From contig CAKRHU010000012.1 of NCBI GenBank assembly GCA_934339215.1, positions 1-13,655 on the forward strand: DNA of 13,655 bases, given 5' to 3'. The stretch is from an uncultured Lacticaseibacillus sp. Its GTDB lineage: Bacteria; Bacillota; Bacilli; Lactobacillales; Lactobacillaceae. The notes below the pieces were generated by a model. That model worked only from the letters and a program-made list of their open reading frames with translations. It made no database searches and had not been told where the DNA came from. Shown piece after piece: positions 6,656 through 13,650 of the stretch (the first letter of the stretch is position 1; each line of letters begins with the position of its first letter). The position numbers and the translations under genes were made by a program.

Positions 6656-8395
6656 GTGGTATGGTTTGGTGACTTAGTTTGCATGTTACTGGCAGTGATC
6701 GGCTACACTGCAGTCAGCCGTGGGCTTGGCGATTTAGCGATCCCGGCAACCCAGCCCACCTTGCGCCGCACGCGACCTTGGGCGTTGGCCTTATTGTCCT
6801 TAGCCATCGCCTTGGTGTTACAAGCTTTTATTCCCGGTATCAGCGAAAGTCGTGAGATCTATTTAGTGTTGCAGTTGTTTATTCTCACCCAATTTGTCTT
6901 TAACTCGCATTTACAACCTTGGGAATACGGTTTGCGCTGGTTGATTTTACTCGGATTTTGGCTTGCGGCCCGGCCTGAAATGCAGTGGTCTTGGGTCGCG
7001 TTAGCCGTGATCGGCTTAGGGGCTTACACTCTGCGACACAGTTTTTATACCCAGTGGTGGCCTGCTTTGGTGTTTGCCGGTATCATTGGCAGTTTATACT
7101 GGGTAACACTTGCGCACTTAAGCGATCCACATCGCCTCGGCTATTTAGGCCTTTACTTATTGACCATGGTCGCCAGCATGATTTACACGTTGCGCGCTCA
7201 CGTTGCAAAGCGCGAACGCGCTGAGTTATTGGAACGCTTGGATCATGACACCTTGACACACGTAGGCAATTTAAATCGCCTACGTCGAGTCGGTGCTCAA
7301 GCCTTTTTACAAACGCAAGCCGATCAGACGCCTTTAGCGGTTACGGCCATTGATATCGATCATTTCAAAAATTATAACGACACTTATGGACACGCGGCCG
7401 GCGATCAAGTGCTGATCGCTGTGGTAGCCAAATTATATCAGCAATTGCCACCGCTGGTCAGTTTGTATCGTACCGTCGGCGAAGAACTTACCGTGTTAAT
7501 GCCAAATTTCGATCAAGCCCAAGCTTTAGCCTTGACGGTTAAACTGTGGCAAGCCATTCGGCAAATGACTGTGCCTTATGACCAACATAAATTATCGGTG
7601 AGTTTGTCTGCCGGTGTCACTACGCACAATGCCGGTGACACCAGCTTAGATGACTTATCACGGCGCGCCGATGCGAGTTTATACTTATCAAAACAGCGCG
7701 GCCGCGATTGTATTACCGTTGATGGGACGACTTTAGATAATGGCGCCGTGCGCACGAAACTTGTCAGCTACACGTACTTCACCCAGCCTTTCGTGGATTT
7801 AAAGACGCAAGCCACTTGGCAAGGGGAATTAATGAGTCAAATTTTTGTCGAGAATCAGTGGCGGCCAGCCGCTGCGATGACGATTGCGACGCTAACGGAT
7901 ACCGATGTGTTAACGCAATTATTACCCATCAGCCAGTTGTCAGTGAATTTAAGCTTTGCTGACGTGTGTGATACGCACAAAGCCAAGCAATTGTGTACGT
8001 GGTTTAACCAATTTGAGGCCATCCTACATTTCACGATTGAGCTGACCACCTTCAGTAATCTTCACGCTTTTCAACAAGTCTTGCCTATGTATCGAAACGC
8101 CCAGATCAAATTTGGTTTAGACGTGGCAGGATTACCTGAAGGAGACGCCTTCATCCCGTATTTAGGCGCGTTTGCACTGATCAAAGCCCCTCTGCCACAA
8201 TTGCGTACGCGTTTGAATGACGCCTCGTTAATGTCGACTTTGCGTTACTGGCAAGGATTAGCCGCAGCCAATGGGTGTCGTTTCGTTCTCGATCACATGC
8301 GGACTAACGCTGATGTGCATTTAGCCGAAAACCTAGGTATCACGATTGGCGAAGGCTATTATTTTAACAAACCGATCTTACCGCGGATCGTCTAA
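6656..8395 (+). CDS. Membrane protein with degenerate GGDEF and EAL-like domains
   Basis: A membrane protein of 579 residues from GTG 6656. The N-terminal ~190 residues hold about six hydrophobic segments (sensor-like). A GGDEF domain starts near D198 (HDTLTHVGNL), with DIDHFKNYNDTYGHAAGD. Its signature is altered: VGEEL at 274-278 instead of GG[DE]EF, so diguanylate cyclase activity is doubtful. From ~380 on, the sequence follows an EAL fold: LSVNLS, IELTTF (E462), LDVAG, IKAPL, then IGEGYYFNKPI near the end. The EAL motif and the catalytic DDFG are missing. It is probably a non-enzymatic c-di-GMP sensor or a dead pair (inference). In-frame starts are TTG 6632, GTG 6650 and GTG 6656; AGAGG at 6644-6648 best fits 6656. 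It is followed after 41 bases by a second GGDEF gene without a terminator between them, so they are likely cotranscribed. Confidence 0.8.
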   Translation: MVWFGDLVCMLLAVIGYTAVSRGLGDLAIPATQPTLRRTRPWALALLSLAIALVLQAFIPGISESREIYLVLQLFILTQFVFNSHLQPWEYGLRWLILLGFWLAARPEMQWSWVALAVIGLGAYTLRHSFYTQWWPALVFAGIIGSLYWVTLAHLSDPHRLGYLGLYLLTMVASMIYTLRAHVAKRERAELLERLDHDTLTHVGNLNRLRRVGAQAFLQTQADQTPLAVTAIDIDHFKNYNDTYGHAAGDQVLIAVVAKLYQQLPPLVSLYRTVGEELTVLMPNFDQAQALALTVKLWQAIRQMTVPYDQHKLSVSLSAGVTTHNAGDTSLDDLSRRADASLYLSKQRGRDCITVDGTTLDNGAVRTKLVSYTYFTQPFVDLKTQATWQGELMSQIFVENQWRPAAAMTIATLTDTDVLTQLLPISQLSVNLSFADVCDTHKAKQLCTWFNQFEAILHFTIELTTFSNLHAFQQVLPMYRNAQIKFGLDVAGLPEGDAFIPYLGAFALIKAPLPQLRTRLNDASLMSTLRYWQGLAAANGCRFVLDHMRTNADVHLAENLGITIGEGYYFNKPILPRIV

Positions 8396-8436
8396 AGCAT
8401 AAAAATGGTTCTGCTTAAACACAAGGAAAGGATGGT

Positions 8437-9570
8437 GTGGCCATGATCCGGATTGGGATCGCAAATTTATTTATCGTCGTGATCGCGACCCTTGGTTTTG
8501 CCAGTGTTTACACGCAAATTGAAACTGGCACGAAATTACGCTTGGCAAAAAATCACAGTTTATCAGCCCTCGAACAACGGGTTCCGCAAGTGATTTATCT
8601 TTGTGGCATGTTGATTTTACTGCGGGTGATCAATTCTGCGACCACTGGCTGGCTATTTTGGGCACTGGTCAATATCCAGCTGATCGTCTTGATGTACAGT
8701 AATCTCTTAGTCACTAACTTAGCAGATTTTGTCATCATCCAAGCCGTTGGCCTGGGGATGTTTGCCACTGATGGTGGGATGAACTGGCTGACTACGCCAG
8801 CTTATTTATTGGGCTGCTTGGCAGTTTATGGTGAACGCTGGTATGGCAAACGCTTAAAGCAACATGAATTTCTCTACTTGCTACCACCCATCATCATTGG
8901 TGCATTCTTTTGGGTGATCGTCTGGCTCAACAGTCAAGCCTTGACGCCGGCTTTGGCCATGACCAATTTCATCGGTTTTGCTTGGGCCTATTTTGCGTTA
9001 TGGGACTTCGACCACTATCAGCGTCGCGATCAACAAGTCATTGCCAAACTCACCCGAGAAGTCCAATACGATGGCTTGACTCAAGCGCGCAATTGAACCA
9101 TGTTTCAACGTGACTTCAACCATGCCTACTTGCAAAGCCAAGACGGCCCTTTGGCATTGATTGCCTTAGATCTTGATCACTTCAAGCACATCAATGATCA
9201 TTATGGCCATTTAGTCGGCAATCAAGCCTTAATGACGGTTTCACAAACCATCCAAGCCTACTTACACACTGAAAATTCTGGCTATCAGTTTTACCGCACA
9301 GGTGGCGAAGAATTTGCGCTTATTTTGCCTGGCGCAACACTTGACTCTGCAACCGACATCCTCAAGCAGTGTCAGCAGCGCATTCGCCAAGCAATAGTTC
9401 ATGGCGAACTTGGCGAATTTCAATTATCAGCCTCATTTGGATTAGCCATGGCGAAATCAAATGACGGTAATGCCACGGCAGTGTTTAAACGCGCCGATCA
9501 TTATCTTTACCAATCCAAACGTGCTGGGCGCGATTGTATGACCATTGAAGGCAAAACAATTGAAGAGTAA
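8437..9570 (+). pseudogene. Membrane GGDEF protein (diguanylate cyclase type) interrupted by an in-frame TGA
   Basis: One continuous frame reads from GTG 8437 (or ATG 8443) to TAA 9570 except for a TGA at 9094-9096, codon 220. The first part (219 aa) has about six membrane segments and ends in YDGLTQARN, the start of a GGDEF domain. The second part resumes at once (TMFQRDFN) and holds DLDHF (D245, D247 in the joined numbering), an intact GGEEF (289-293) and a normal C-terminus SKRAGRDCM. The stop falls exactly where the family has NR or a similar pair, so a CGA to TGA change would explain it. ATG 9100, three bases past the stop, has no ribosome binding site but could be used by reinitiation, giving a 156-aa GGDEF fragment lacking its first helix. 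Nonsense pseudogene is the simplest reading; a sequencing error or TGA readthrough are alternatives. A GN replaces the usual GD after HYGHL. Confidence 0.82.
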
Positions 9571-9611
9571 ATAAAAAGGTGTGAATAGTTGGCAATTCAC
9601 ACCTTTTTATT
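9570..9611 (+). terminator. Strong intrinsic terminator after the GGDEF genes
   Basis: Bases 9570-9586 and 9595-9611 are a perfect 17-bp inverted repeat (core AAAAAGGTGTGAAT / ATTCACACCTTTTT) with an 8-base loop. A-run and T-run flank the stem, and it starts in the stop codon at 9568-9570. It could work in both directions, but only + transcripts are expected here. Confidence 0.9.
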
Positions 9612-9651
9612 GATTATTTTCGATTTATTTTGATATATAAAAATTAAAAAT

Positions 9652-9666
9652 ATCATTAATAATGAT
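9652..9666. promoter_or_regulatory. 15-bp palindrome upstream of the TetR gene, candidate operator
   Basis: ATCATTA (9652-9658), a central A (9659) and TAATGAT (9660-9666) form a perfect palindrome 68 bases before the tetR start. A TATAAT-like TACAAT lies at 9696-9701 between the palindrome and the ribosome binding site. TetR-family proteins often repress their own gene through such sites; that this one does is inference. Confidence 0.4.
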
Positions 9667-9733
9667 TATTTCATCCAATTACGAAGATAAAGCGTTACAA
9701 TAAGGCCAAATCCAAGCCCAATCGGAGGCGCTC

Positions 9734-10282
9734 ATGACTCAAGACTTACGCGTCGTTAAAACGCAAGCCGCAATTCAGCAAGCTTTTTGGACGTTACTCG
9801 CCACCAGGCCTTTACAAAAAATCGCCATTGCTGACTTAGTGGCCAGCGCCCACATCGGCAAAGCCACGTTTTATCACCATTACGTCGATAAATATGACTT
9901 AGCACGACAACTAGGTATGAAGGTTCAAGCGCCGGTGATCGCCGAGTGTGTGCAACGCATCCACAGCCAACACCTTGACGCGTTGTGGCAACCGATGCCA
10001 TCAACAATTCTTCAACAGGCCCACCACATCCGGCTGTTGGATACGATCCAAACCCCTGAGTTCAATGGACAAACAACCATGATCACAGCACTTGAGGCGA
10101 GTTTTCGCCAAGCATTGGTGACTCGCGATCCACGCTTTAAGCAACTTCAATCCGTCAGCTTAGAGTTAGCCACCTTATACCAACATGTGGTGATTGTGGA
10201 TCTGATCGGTGACGGTCAAGACGCAACGCAACCAATGACTGCTTTACAACAAGCAATCCCGTTAATTTTTCCGCAGCCGTGA
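9734..10282 (+). CDS. TetR/AcrR family transcriptional regulator
   Basis: A 182-residue DNA-binding regulator. The N-terminal ~50 residues form the TetR helix-turn-helix: TQAAIQQAFWTLL (helix 1), IAIADLVASAHIGKATFYHHY (HTH, ~27-48) and VDKYDLARQLG. The remaining ~130 residues are a ligand-binding and dimerisation domain of unknown specificity. ATG 9734 follows CGGAGG (9723-9728), 5 bases upstream. A perfect palindrome (9652-9666) upstream is a candidate self-operator. It ends exactly where the minus-strand EamA transporter gene ends, with no bases between the two stops. The transporter could be a target, but its promoter lies about 900 bases away, so regulation cannot be read from the sequence. 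Confidence 0.88.
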   Translation: MTQDLRVVKTQAAIQQAFWTLLATRPLQKIAIADLVASAHIGKATFYHHYVDKYDLARQLGMKVQAPVIAECVQRIHSQHLDALWQPMPSTILQQAHHIRLLDTIQTPEFNGQTTMITALEASFRQALVTRDPRFKQLQSVSLELATLYQHVVIVDLIGDGQDATQPMTALQQAIPLIFPQP

Positions 10283-11179
10283 TCACACGCGCTTTTTAAA
10301 CAACCAAAGCCGCCGAAAGCCGACTTGCATGATCACCAAGGCGACTACGATCAAACTACCGCCGATCACCAGATCCCAAGTCATCGGTTCAAACCCTAGC
10401 ACCACAGAAAAGACGCTCCCAAACATCGATTCGGTCATCAATAACAGCCCTGCTGGTGTGGGATCAGTATAACGCTGACCGACGAGTTGCAAAGTCTGTG
10501 CGCCAAAACTCGATACGATCCCCAAGATCACCACGGGAATCAAGCCTTGCACCCAATGCACAGTGGCATAAGTCTGCGTTTCAAACAACAAACTATAAAC
10601 AAGACCAAATGCCCCTTGCGTAATCCCTAACATAAACGCAATGATCCAAGGACTCGATTCTGTCGCAGACATCCCAAAATACACAATTTGCAAGGCATAA
10701 AAGCCTGCTGAAATAATCGTCAAGAGATCGCCGATATGCAAACTCACGCCGCGCGAGAACACCCCGGTGAGCACCGCCATCCCCAGCATACAAATCACAA
10801 TGGCAAAGTAAGCTTTGCGCTCTGGTTTTTGATGGAAGAACACCCACACGATAAAAGGGATCATCACCACATAAATCGCGGTGAGGAAAGCATTATTGGC
10901 AGGCGTGGTGTACATTAGGCCGATAGTTTGCAGTTGATAGCCTAAGAAATTGATACCGCCTGCGATCAAGCCGATTTTTAAATCCCGTTTGGTCATTTGG
11001 TTGATGGTTTTGTGGAAAAAAGCATAAGCCAAACCGGCATAAATGAAGCCGCGAATCGCATTGATCAACCCGGCATGCATCCCCGCGTTGGTTGCTTGCT
11101 TGCTAAAAATATACCCCGCACCCCAAATAATCGCTGCCAACAACAGCATCACATTGGCCTTTGTTTTTGTTACCCGCAC
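10283..11179 (-). CDS. DMT superfamily transporter (EamA family)
   Basis: A 298-residue membrane protein with about ten hydrophobic helices arranged as two EamA repeats. The N-terminal signature LLLAAIIWGAGYIFSKQA is typical, as is TTPANNAFLTAIYVVMIP in repeat 1 and the matching PTPAGLLLMTESMFGSVFS in repeat 2. These proteins usually export amino acids or other metabolites; the substrate here is not known. The start is GTG (11179-11177), with GGGGAG at 11190-11185 on the minus strand. The basic tail (RRLWLFKKRV) is cytoplasmic. It is convergent with the TetR gene with zero spacing and no visible terminator between them, and divergent from terC across about 100 bases. Confidence 0.9.
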   Translation of the reverse strand: MRVTKTKANVMLLLAAIIWGAGYIFSKQATNAGMHAGLINAIRGFIYAGLAYAFFHKTINQMTKRDLKIGLIAGGINFLGYQLQTIGLMYTTPANNAFLTAIYVVMIPFIVWVFFHQKPERKAYFAIVICMLGMAVLTGVFSRGVSLHIGDLLTIISAGFYALQIVYFGMSATESSPWIIAFMLGITQGAFGLVYSLLFETQTYATVHWVQGLIPVVILGIVSSFGAQTLQLVGQRYTDPTPAGLLLMTESMFGSVFSVVLGFEPMTWDLVIGGSLIVVALVIMQVGFRRLWLFKKRV

Positions 11180-11207
11180 TTAATCTCCCCCAATCTTCTT
11201 TCACTGT

Positions 11208-11237
11208 ATCATATCCCGAATCATTTGGTGTTTTTAA
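11208..11237 (-). promoter_or_regulatory. Possible promoter of the EamA transporter
   Basis: On the minus strand TTAAAA (11237-11232) and TATGAT (11213-11208) are 18 bases apart, leading to a short leader before GTG 11179. The -35 match is only 4 of 6. Confidence 0.3.
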
Positions 11238-11255
11238 TTGGTTTTTTAGTATAAT
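11225..11255 (+). promoter_or_regulatory. Probable terC promoter
   Basis: A perfect TATAAT (11250-11255) is preceded by TTGGTG (11225-11230) with a long 19-base spacer. Transcription would begin near 11262, only ~10 bases before the AGGAGG site. This leader is too short to hold the Mn2+ riboswitch (yybP-ykoY) known ahead of some terC-family genes. Confidence 0.6.
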
Positions 11256-11269
11256 GTAAGAAACCACTG

Positions 11270-11285
11270 AGGAGGATCCATCATC
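11270..11285 (+). promoter_or_regulatory. AGGAGG ribosome binding site facing an ATC codon
   Basis: A perfect AGGAGG (11270-11275) follows the TATAAT box. Seven bases later, at 11283, the terC frame has ATC, and at 11280 another ATC. No ATG, GTG or TTG exists in frame from the upstream stop (TGA 11268-11270) to ATG 11346. See the terC entry. Confidence 0.6.
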
Positions 11286-12005
11286 AACACCCTGATTAAG
11301 CTTTACAAACCGTTTTTTGAAGTTAGCGATTGGCACAGTGCCATTATGACTGGCGCCGGATTGGCAACCATCGCCACCTTAGCGGTCATGGAATGTCTGT
11401 TATCTGTCGACAATGCCGTGGTGTTAGCCGCGCAAACTGCCAGTTTAAAAGAACCGAAAAAAGAACACGCGGCCTTAATGTGGGGGCTGTGGGGGTCTTA
11501 CATTTTACGCTTTATCGCCATTGGCCTCGGGGCTTATTTGATCAAGTTCTGGGCAATTAAAGCCTTAGGGGCTAGCTATTTATTGTGGATGTCGTTGCAT
11601 TTTTTCTGGGAACAACACAACCCCAAAGATGAAACCCTGAAAGCAGCCAAACCGCGAAGCTTCTGGGGAACAGTTGCAGCGATTGTCTTTTTGGATTTTG
11701 TGTTTTCCATCGATTCGATCCTGACGGCTTTGGCCATCGATAATAATCCGGTGATCGTGTTGATCGGTGGCATGATCGGGATTTTAGCGATGCGATTTGT
11801 GGCTTCTGGGATGATCGTCTTATTAGCCAAAGTCCCAGAATTGCTGTACATGGCTTATGTCCTGATCGGATTCATCGCCATTAAGCTCGGATTATCCTTG
11901 CCGGCCATCGGTATTGAAGTTTCTAACACGTTCTTTTCAATTTTCGTCTTACTGGCTTTTGTCGCCACCTTGGTCATCCACTGGTGGCGCAAACGGAGGG
12001 CATGA
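11283..12005 (+). CDS. TerC family integral membrane protein, probable non-standard ATC start
   Basis: A TerC-family membrane protein (YkoY/YceF/Alx relatives), linked in other bacteria to Mn2+ export or metal loading of secreted enzymes. Both acidic helix motifs are present: ECLLSVDNAVVLA and LDFVFSIDSILTA, with about seven membrane segments and a basic end (WWRKRRA). The first ordinary start is ATG 11346 (219 aa), but it has no ribosome binding site and drops an upstream in-frame segment that looks native (NTLIKLYKPFFEVSDWHSAI), typical of the family's N-terminus. A perfect AGGAGG at 11270-11275 points to ATC 11283 (7-base spacing, 240 aa) or ATC 11280. I therefore annotate from 11283. Alternatives are CTG 11292, an ATG lost by mutation, or a sequence error. 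Its stop overlaps the next gene's start. Confidence 0.8.
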   Translation: MNTLIKLYKPFFEVSDWHSAIMTGAGLATIATLAVMECLLSVDNAVVLAAQTASLKEPKKEHAALMWGLWGSYILRFIAIGLGAYLIKFWAIKALGASYLLWMSLHFFWEQHNPKDETLKAAKPRSFWGTVAAIVFLDFVFSIDSILTALAIDNNPVIVLIGGMIGILAMRFVASGMIVLLAKVPELLYMAYVLIGFIAIKLGLSLPAIGIEVSNTFFSIFVLLAFVATLVIHWWRKRRA

Positions 12006-12610
12006 TGAATCCATTATTTTCTGGCGAACTCTATTTACCTAATGATGCGGCATTAATGAAAACCCAAATGCATTATCAGGATCTAGCCGCGGCTTATAAT
12101 CAAACCTTGCCTAGCCAGCAAACCAAGCGCGCTGAACTCTTGACAAAATTATTTGCTGAAGTCGGTCCAGATTGCTATATTGAAGCACCGTTTTACGCCA
12201 ATTGGGGCGGTCACCATGTCCACTTAGGGGCTAGCGTTTACGCCAATTATCACCTGACGTTAGTCGATGATGGCGAAATTTTCATCGGCGCACACACCAT
12301 GATTGGCCCAAATGTGACCTTAGCCACTGCAGGACATCCGATCGAACCTAGCTTACGCGTGCAAGGCTATCAATATAATTTGCCAATCCATATCGGTGAA
12401 AATTGTTGGCTCGGCGCTGGCGTCACTGTGTTACCTGGCGTGACGATCGGCGATAACACCGTCGTCGGCGCTGGTGCTTTTGTCACCCATGATTTGCCGA
12501 GCAATGTTGTCGCCGTGGGCACACCAGCTAAAGTGATGCGTGAAATTTCTGAACATGATCATGAGTTTTACACCAAAAATCGGCGTATCGATTGGGACAA
12601 TATTCAATAA
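12005..12610 (+). CDS. Sugar O-acetyltransferase, LacA/Maa type (left-handed beta-helix, hexapeptide repeats)
   Basis: A 201-residue cytoplasmic enzyme that should transfer acetyl from acetyl-CoA to a sugar hydroxyl (maltose/galactoside acetyltransferase family). Residues ~5-55 form the N-terminal Mac-type helical segment, followed by hexapeptide repeats from ~60 (IEAPFYANWG, ITIG-like turns, VLPGVTIGDNTVVGAGAFVT). The catalytic His is H111 in TAGHPIEPSLR. The C-terminus VGTPAKVMREI is standard, and length is normal. ATG codons at 12002 and 12005 are both in frame; GGAGG at 11995-11999 suits 12005 better (5 bases). The start overlaps the terC stop (TGATG), so the two are translationally coupled. 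A link in function with terC is not apparent. Confidence 0.9.
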   Translation: MNPLFSGELYLPNDAALMKTQMHYQDLAAAYNQTLPSQQTKRAELLTKLFAEVGPDCYIEAPFYANWGGHHVHLGASVYANYHLTLVDDGEIFIGAHTMIGPNVTLATAGHPIEPSLRVQGYQYNLPIHIGENCWLGAGVTVLPGVTIGDNTVVGAGAFVTHDLPSNVVAVGTPAKVMREISEHDHEFYTKNRRIDWDNIQ

Positions 12611-12612
12611 AG

Positions 12613-12940
12613 TCAGCCATGCAAAAAGTCGTCTGGATCTCCTCCAGGCGACTTTTTTAGCCGTTCACCGCGACTGGTTGGTTGTACGCCTTCAGTTTTG
12701 CCGATCACTTGCAATAAACGTTGAATATCGTCAGGATAAATCTCACCGAGATTGCCAATGCGGAAGGTCTTGGCTTTTGAAACTTTACCAGGATAAATAA
12801 TAAAGCCAGCTTGTTTTAAAGCTTCATAGAACTTTCGGAAATCAAAGTTGGCGTCTGGATGTTTAAAACTCGTGATGATCGGCGATTGGATATCAGTCGC
12901 AAGCAAAGGTTCAAACCCTAACGCCAACATGCCTGCACGC
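12613..12940 (-). pseudogene. phnW: 'phnW remnant: C-terminal end of 2-aminoethylphosphonate:pyruvate transaminase
   Basis: About 100 codons that match the end of PhnW, the PLP enzyme turning 2-aminoethylphosphonate plus pyruvate into phosphonoacetaldehyde plus alanine. Recognisable pieces are LGFEPLL, SPIITSF, FRKFYEALKQAGFIIYPGKV and FRIGNLGEIY. The N-terminal ~270 residues, with the PLP lysine, are absent; upstream the frame meets a TGA at about 12946-12944, inside phnC sequence. ATG 12930 is inside the homologous region and has no ribosome binding site, so it is not a true start. The frame also runs through the terminator hairpin to a TGA at 12613, giving an unnatural tail (KKSPGGDPDDF); one base out of frame there is a TAA just before the hairpin, so the natural end may have shifted too. 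It is a relic and cannot be active. Confidence 0.88.
12623..12657. terminator. Bidirectional intrinsic terminator
   Basis: AAAAAGTCGTCTGGA (12623-12637) pairs with TCCAGGCGACTTTTT (12643-12657) over 15 positions with one T-G pair, loop TCTCC. A-run and T-run on the two sides let it stop the acetyltransferase transcript on + and the phn remnant on minus. Confidence 0.9.
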
Positions 12941-13623
12941 CATCAAAGACCTTACGTCCATGATTTAATGCCACAATGTGATCGGCATATTCTATGGCGA
13001 TGTCCACTTGATGCAAGTTGACCACCACGATCAAGCCTTTATCATCGGCTAACCGACACAAAATCGTCATCACCATTTCGGCGGATTTAGGATCAAGGCT
13101 GGCGATCGGTTCATCGCATAATATCATCTTAGGGTGTTGCATCAACGCCCGCACGATGCCGACCCGTTGTTTTTGCCCGCCAGATAAATGTTTGCAGGCG
13201 GTATAGGCGAAATCGCTCAAGCCCATTTCATCGATCAACGTCATCGCCTCTTGCTTTTCTTCAGCCGTATAATGCGCCAACATCCCCGCGATGGTGGACT
13301 TGGCCCCTAAACAGCCATGCAAGACATTTTCTAAAACGCTGAGGGCATCGATCAGATTATAGTTTTGAAAAATCATACCGATATTGCGACGCGCCTTTTG
13401 CAAATCGTGCTTAGACAATTGGCGCAAGTCGACATCATCCAAGCAAACTTGCCCTTCATCGTCTTTGCGCAATTGATTTAAACTGCGCAAAAGTGTGGTT
13501 TTGCCGGCGCCTGATGGCCCGATAACTGCGGTGATCGTATCGACATCTGCTTGCAAACTGACAACTTCAAGTGACGGTTTGTCTGATGTGTAGCGCTTGG
13601 ATAAGGCGGTACACAGTTAACAT
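12918..13623 (-). pseudogene. phnC: phnC: phosphonate ABC transporter ATPase, frameshifted and 3'-truncated
   Basis: PhnC is the ATPase of phosphonate importers. The core is well preserved: GPSGAGKTT (Walker A), RRNIGMIFQNYNLI (Q-loop), LSGGQKQR, MILCDEP (Walker B), and VNLHQVDIAIEYADHI (switch His), a highly PhnC-specific run. The start is damaged. AGGAGG (13634-13629) lies 5 bases before ATG 13623, which reads MLTV and then shifts out of frame to a TGA after 18 codons. Removing one base after GTG gives MLTVTALSKRYTSDKPSLEV, a normal PhnC start, so this is a one-base insertion. The in-frame TTG at 13556 has no ribosome binding site. The 3' end is cut after FDG, joining phnW sequence near 12930-12941, and the frame stops at TAG 12918. 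About 15-20 C-terminal residues and all downstream transporter genes are gone. Confidence 0.87.
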
Positions 13624-13637
13624 AGAGTCCTCCTTTT

Positions 13638-13650
13638 AGGCATTGTGCCT
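13638..13650 (-). repeat. Small hairpin before the phnC ribosome binding site
   Basis: AGGCA and TGCCT arms (13638-13642 and 13646-13650) flank a 3-base loop, just upstream of the phnC AGGAGG. It may be the end of a leader or operator continuing beyond the window edge. Too short to classify. Confidence 0.3.

Noticed and set aside
9100..9570. Independent 156-aa GGDEF gene
   Set aside because: No ribosome binding site and its missing first helix is encoded in frame just before the TGA; treated as the second half of an interrupted gene, though reinitiation remains possible.
11191..11282. A riboswitch or small RNA before terC
   Set aside because: The distance from the TATAAT box to the ribosome binding site leaves about ten bases of leader, too little for a structured element.
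11346..11348. ATG 11346 as the terC start
   Set aside because: No ribosome binding site, and the in-frame sequence upstream looks like native TerC N-terminus behind a perfect AGGAGG. Kept as an alternative only.
12613..12930. A free-standing 105-aa gene on the minus strand
   Set aside because: It is the C-terminal piece of PhnW with no start signal and an unnatural tail through a terminator.
13554..13556. TTG 13556 as a genuine phnC start
   Set aside because: No ribosome binding site; homology continues upstream in frame (SKRYTSDKPSLEVV) and the real AGGAGG-ATG is at 13634-13621.
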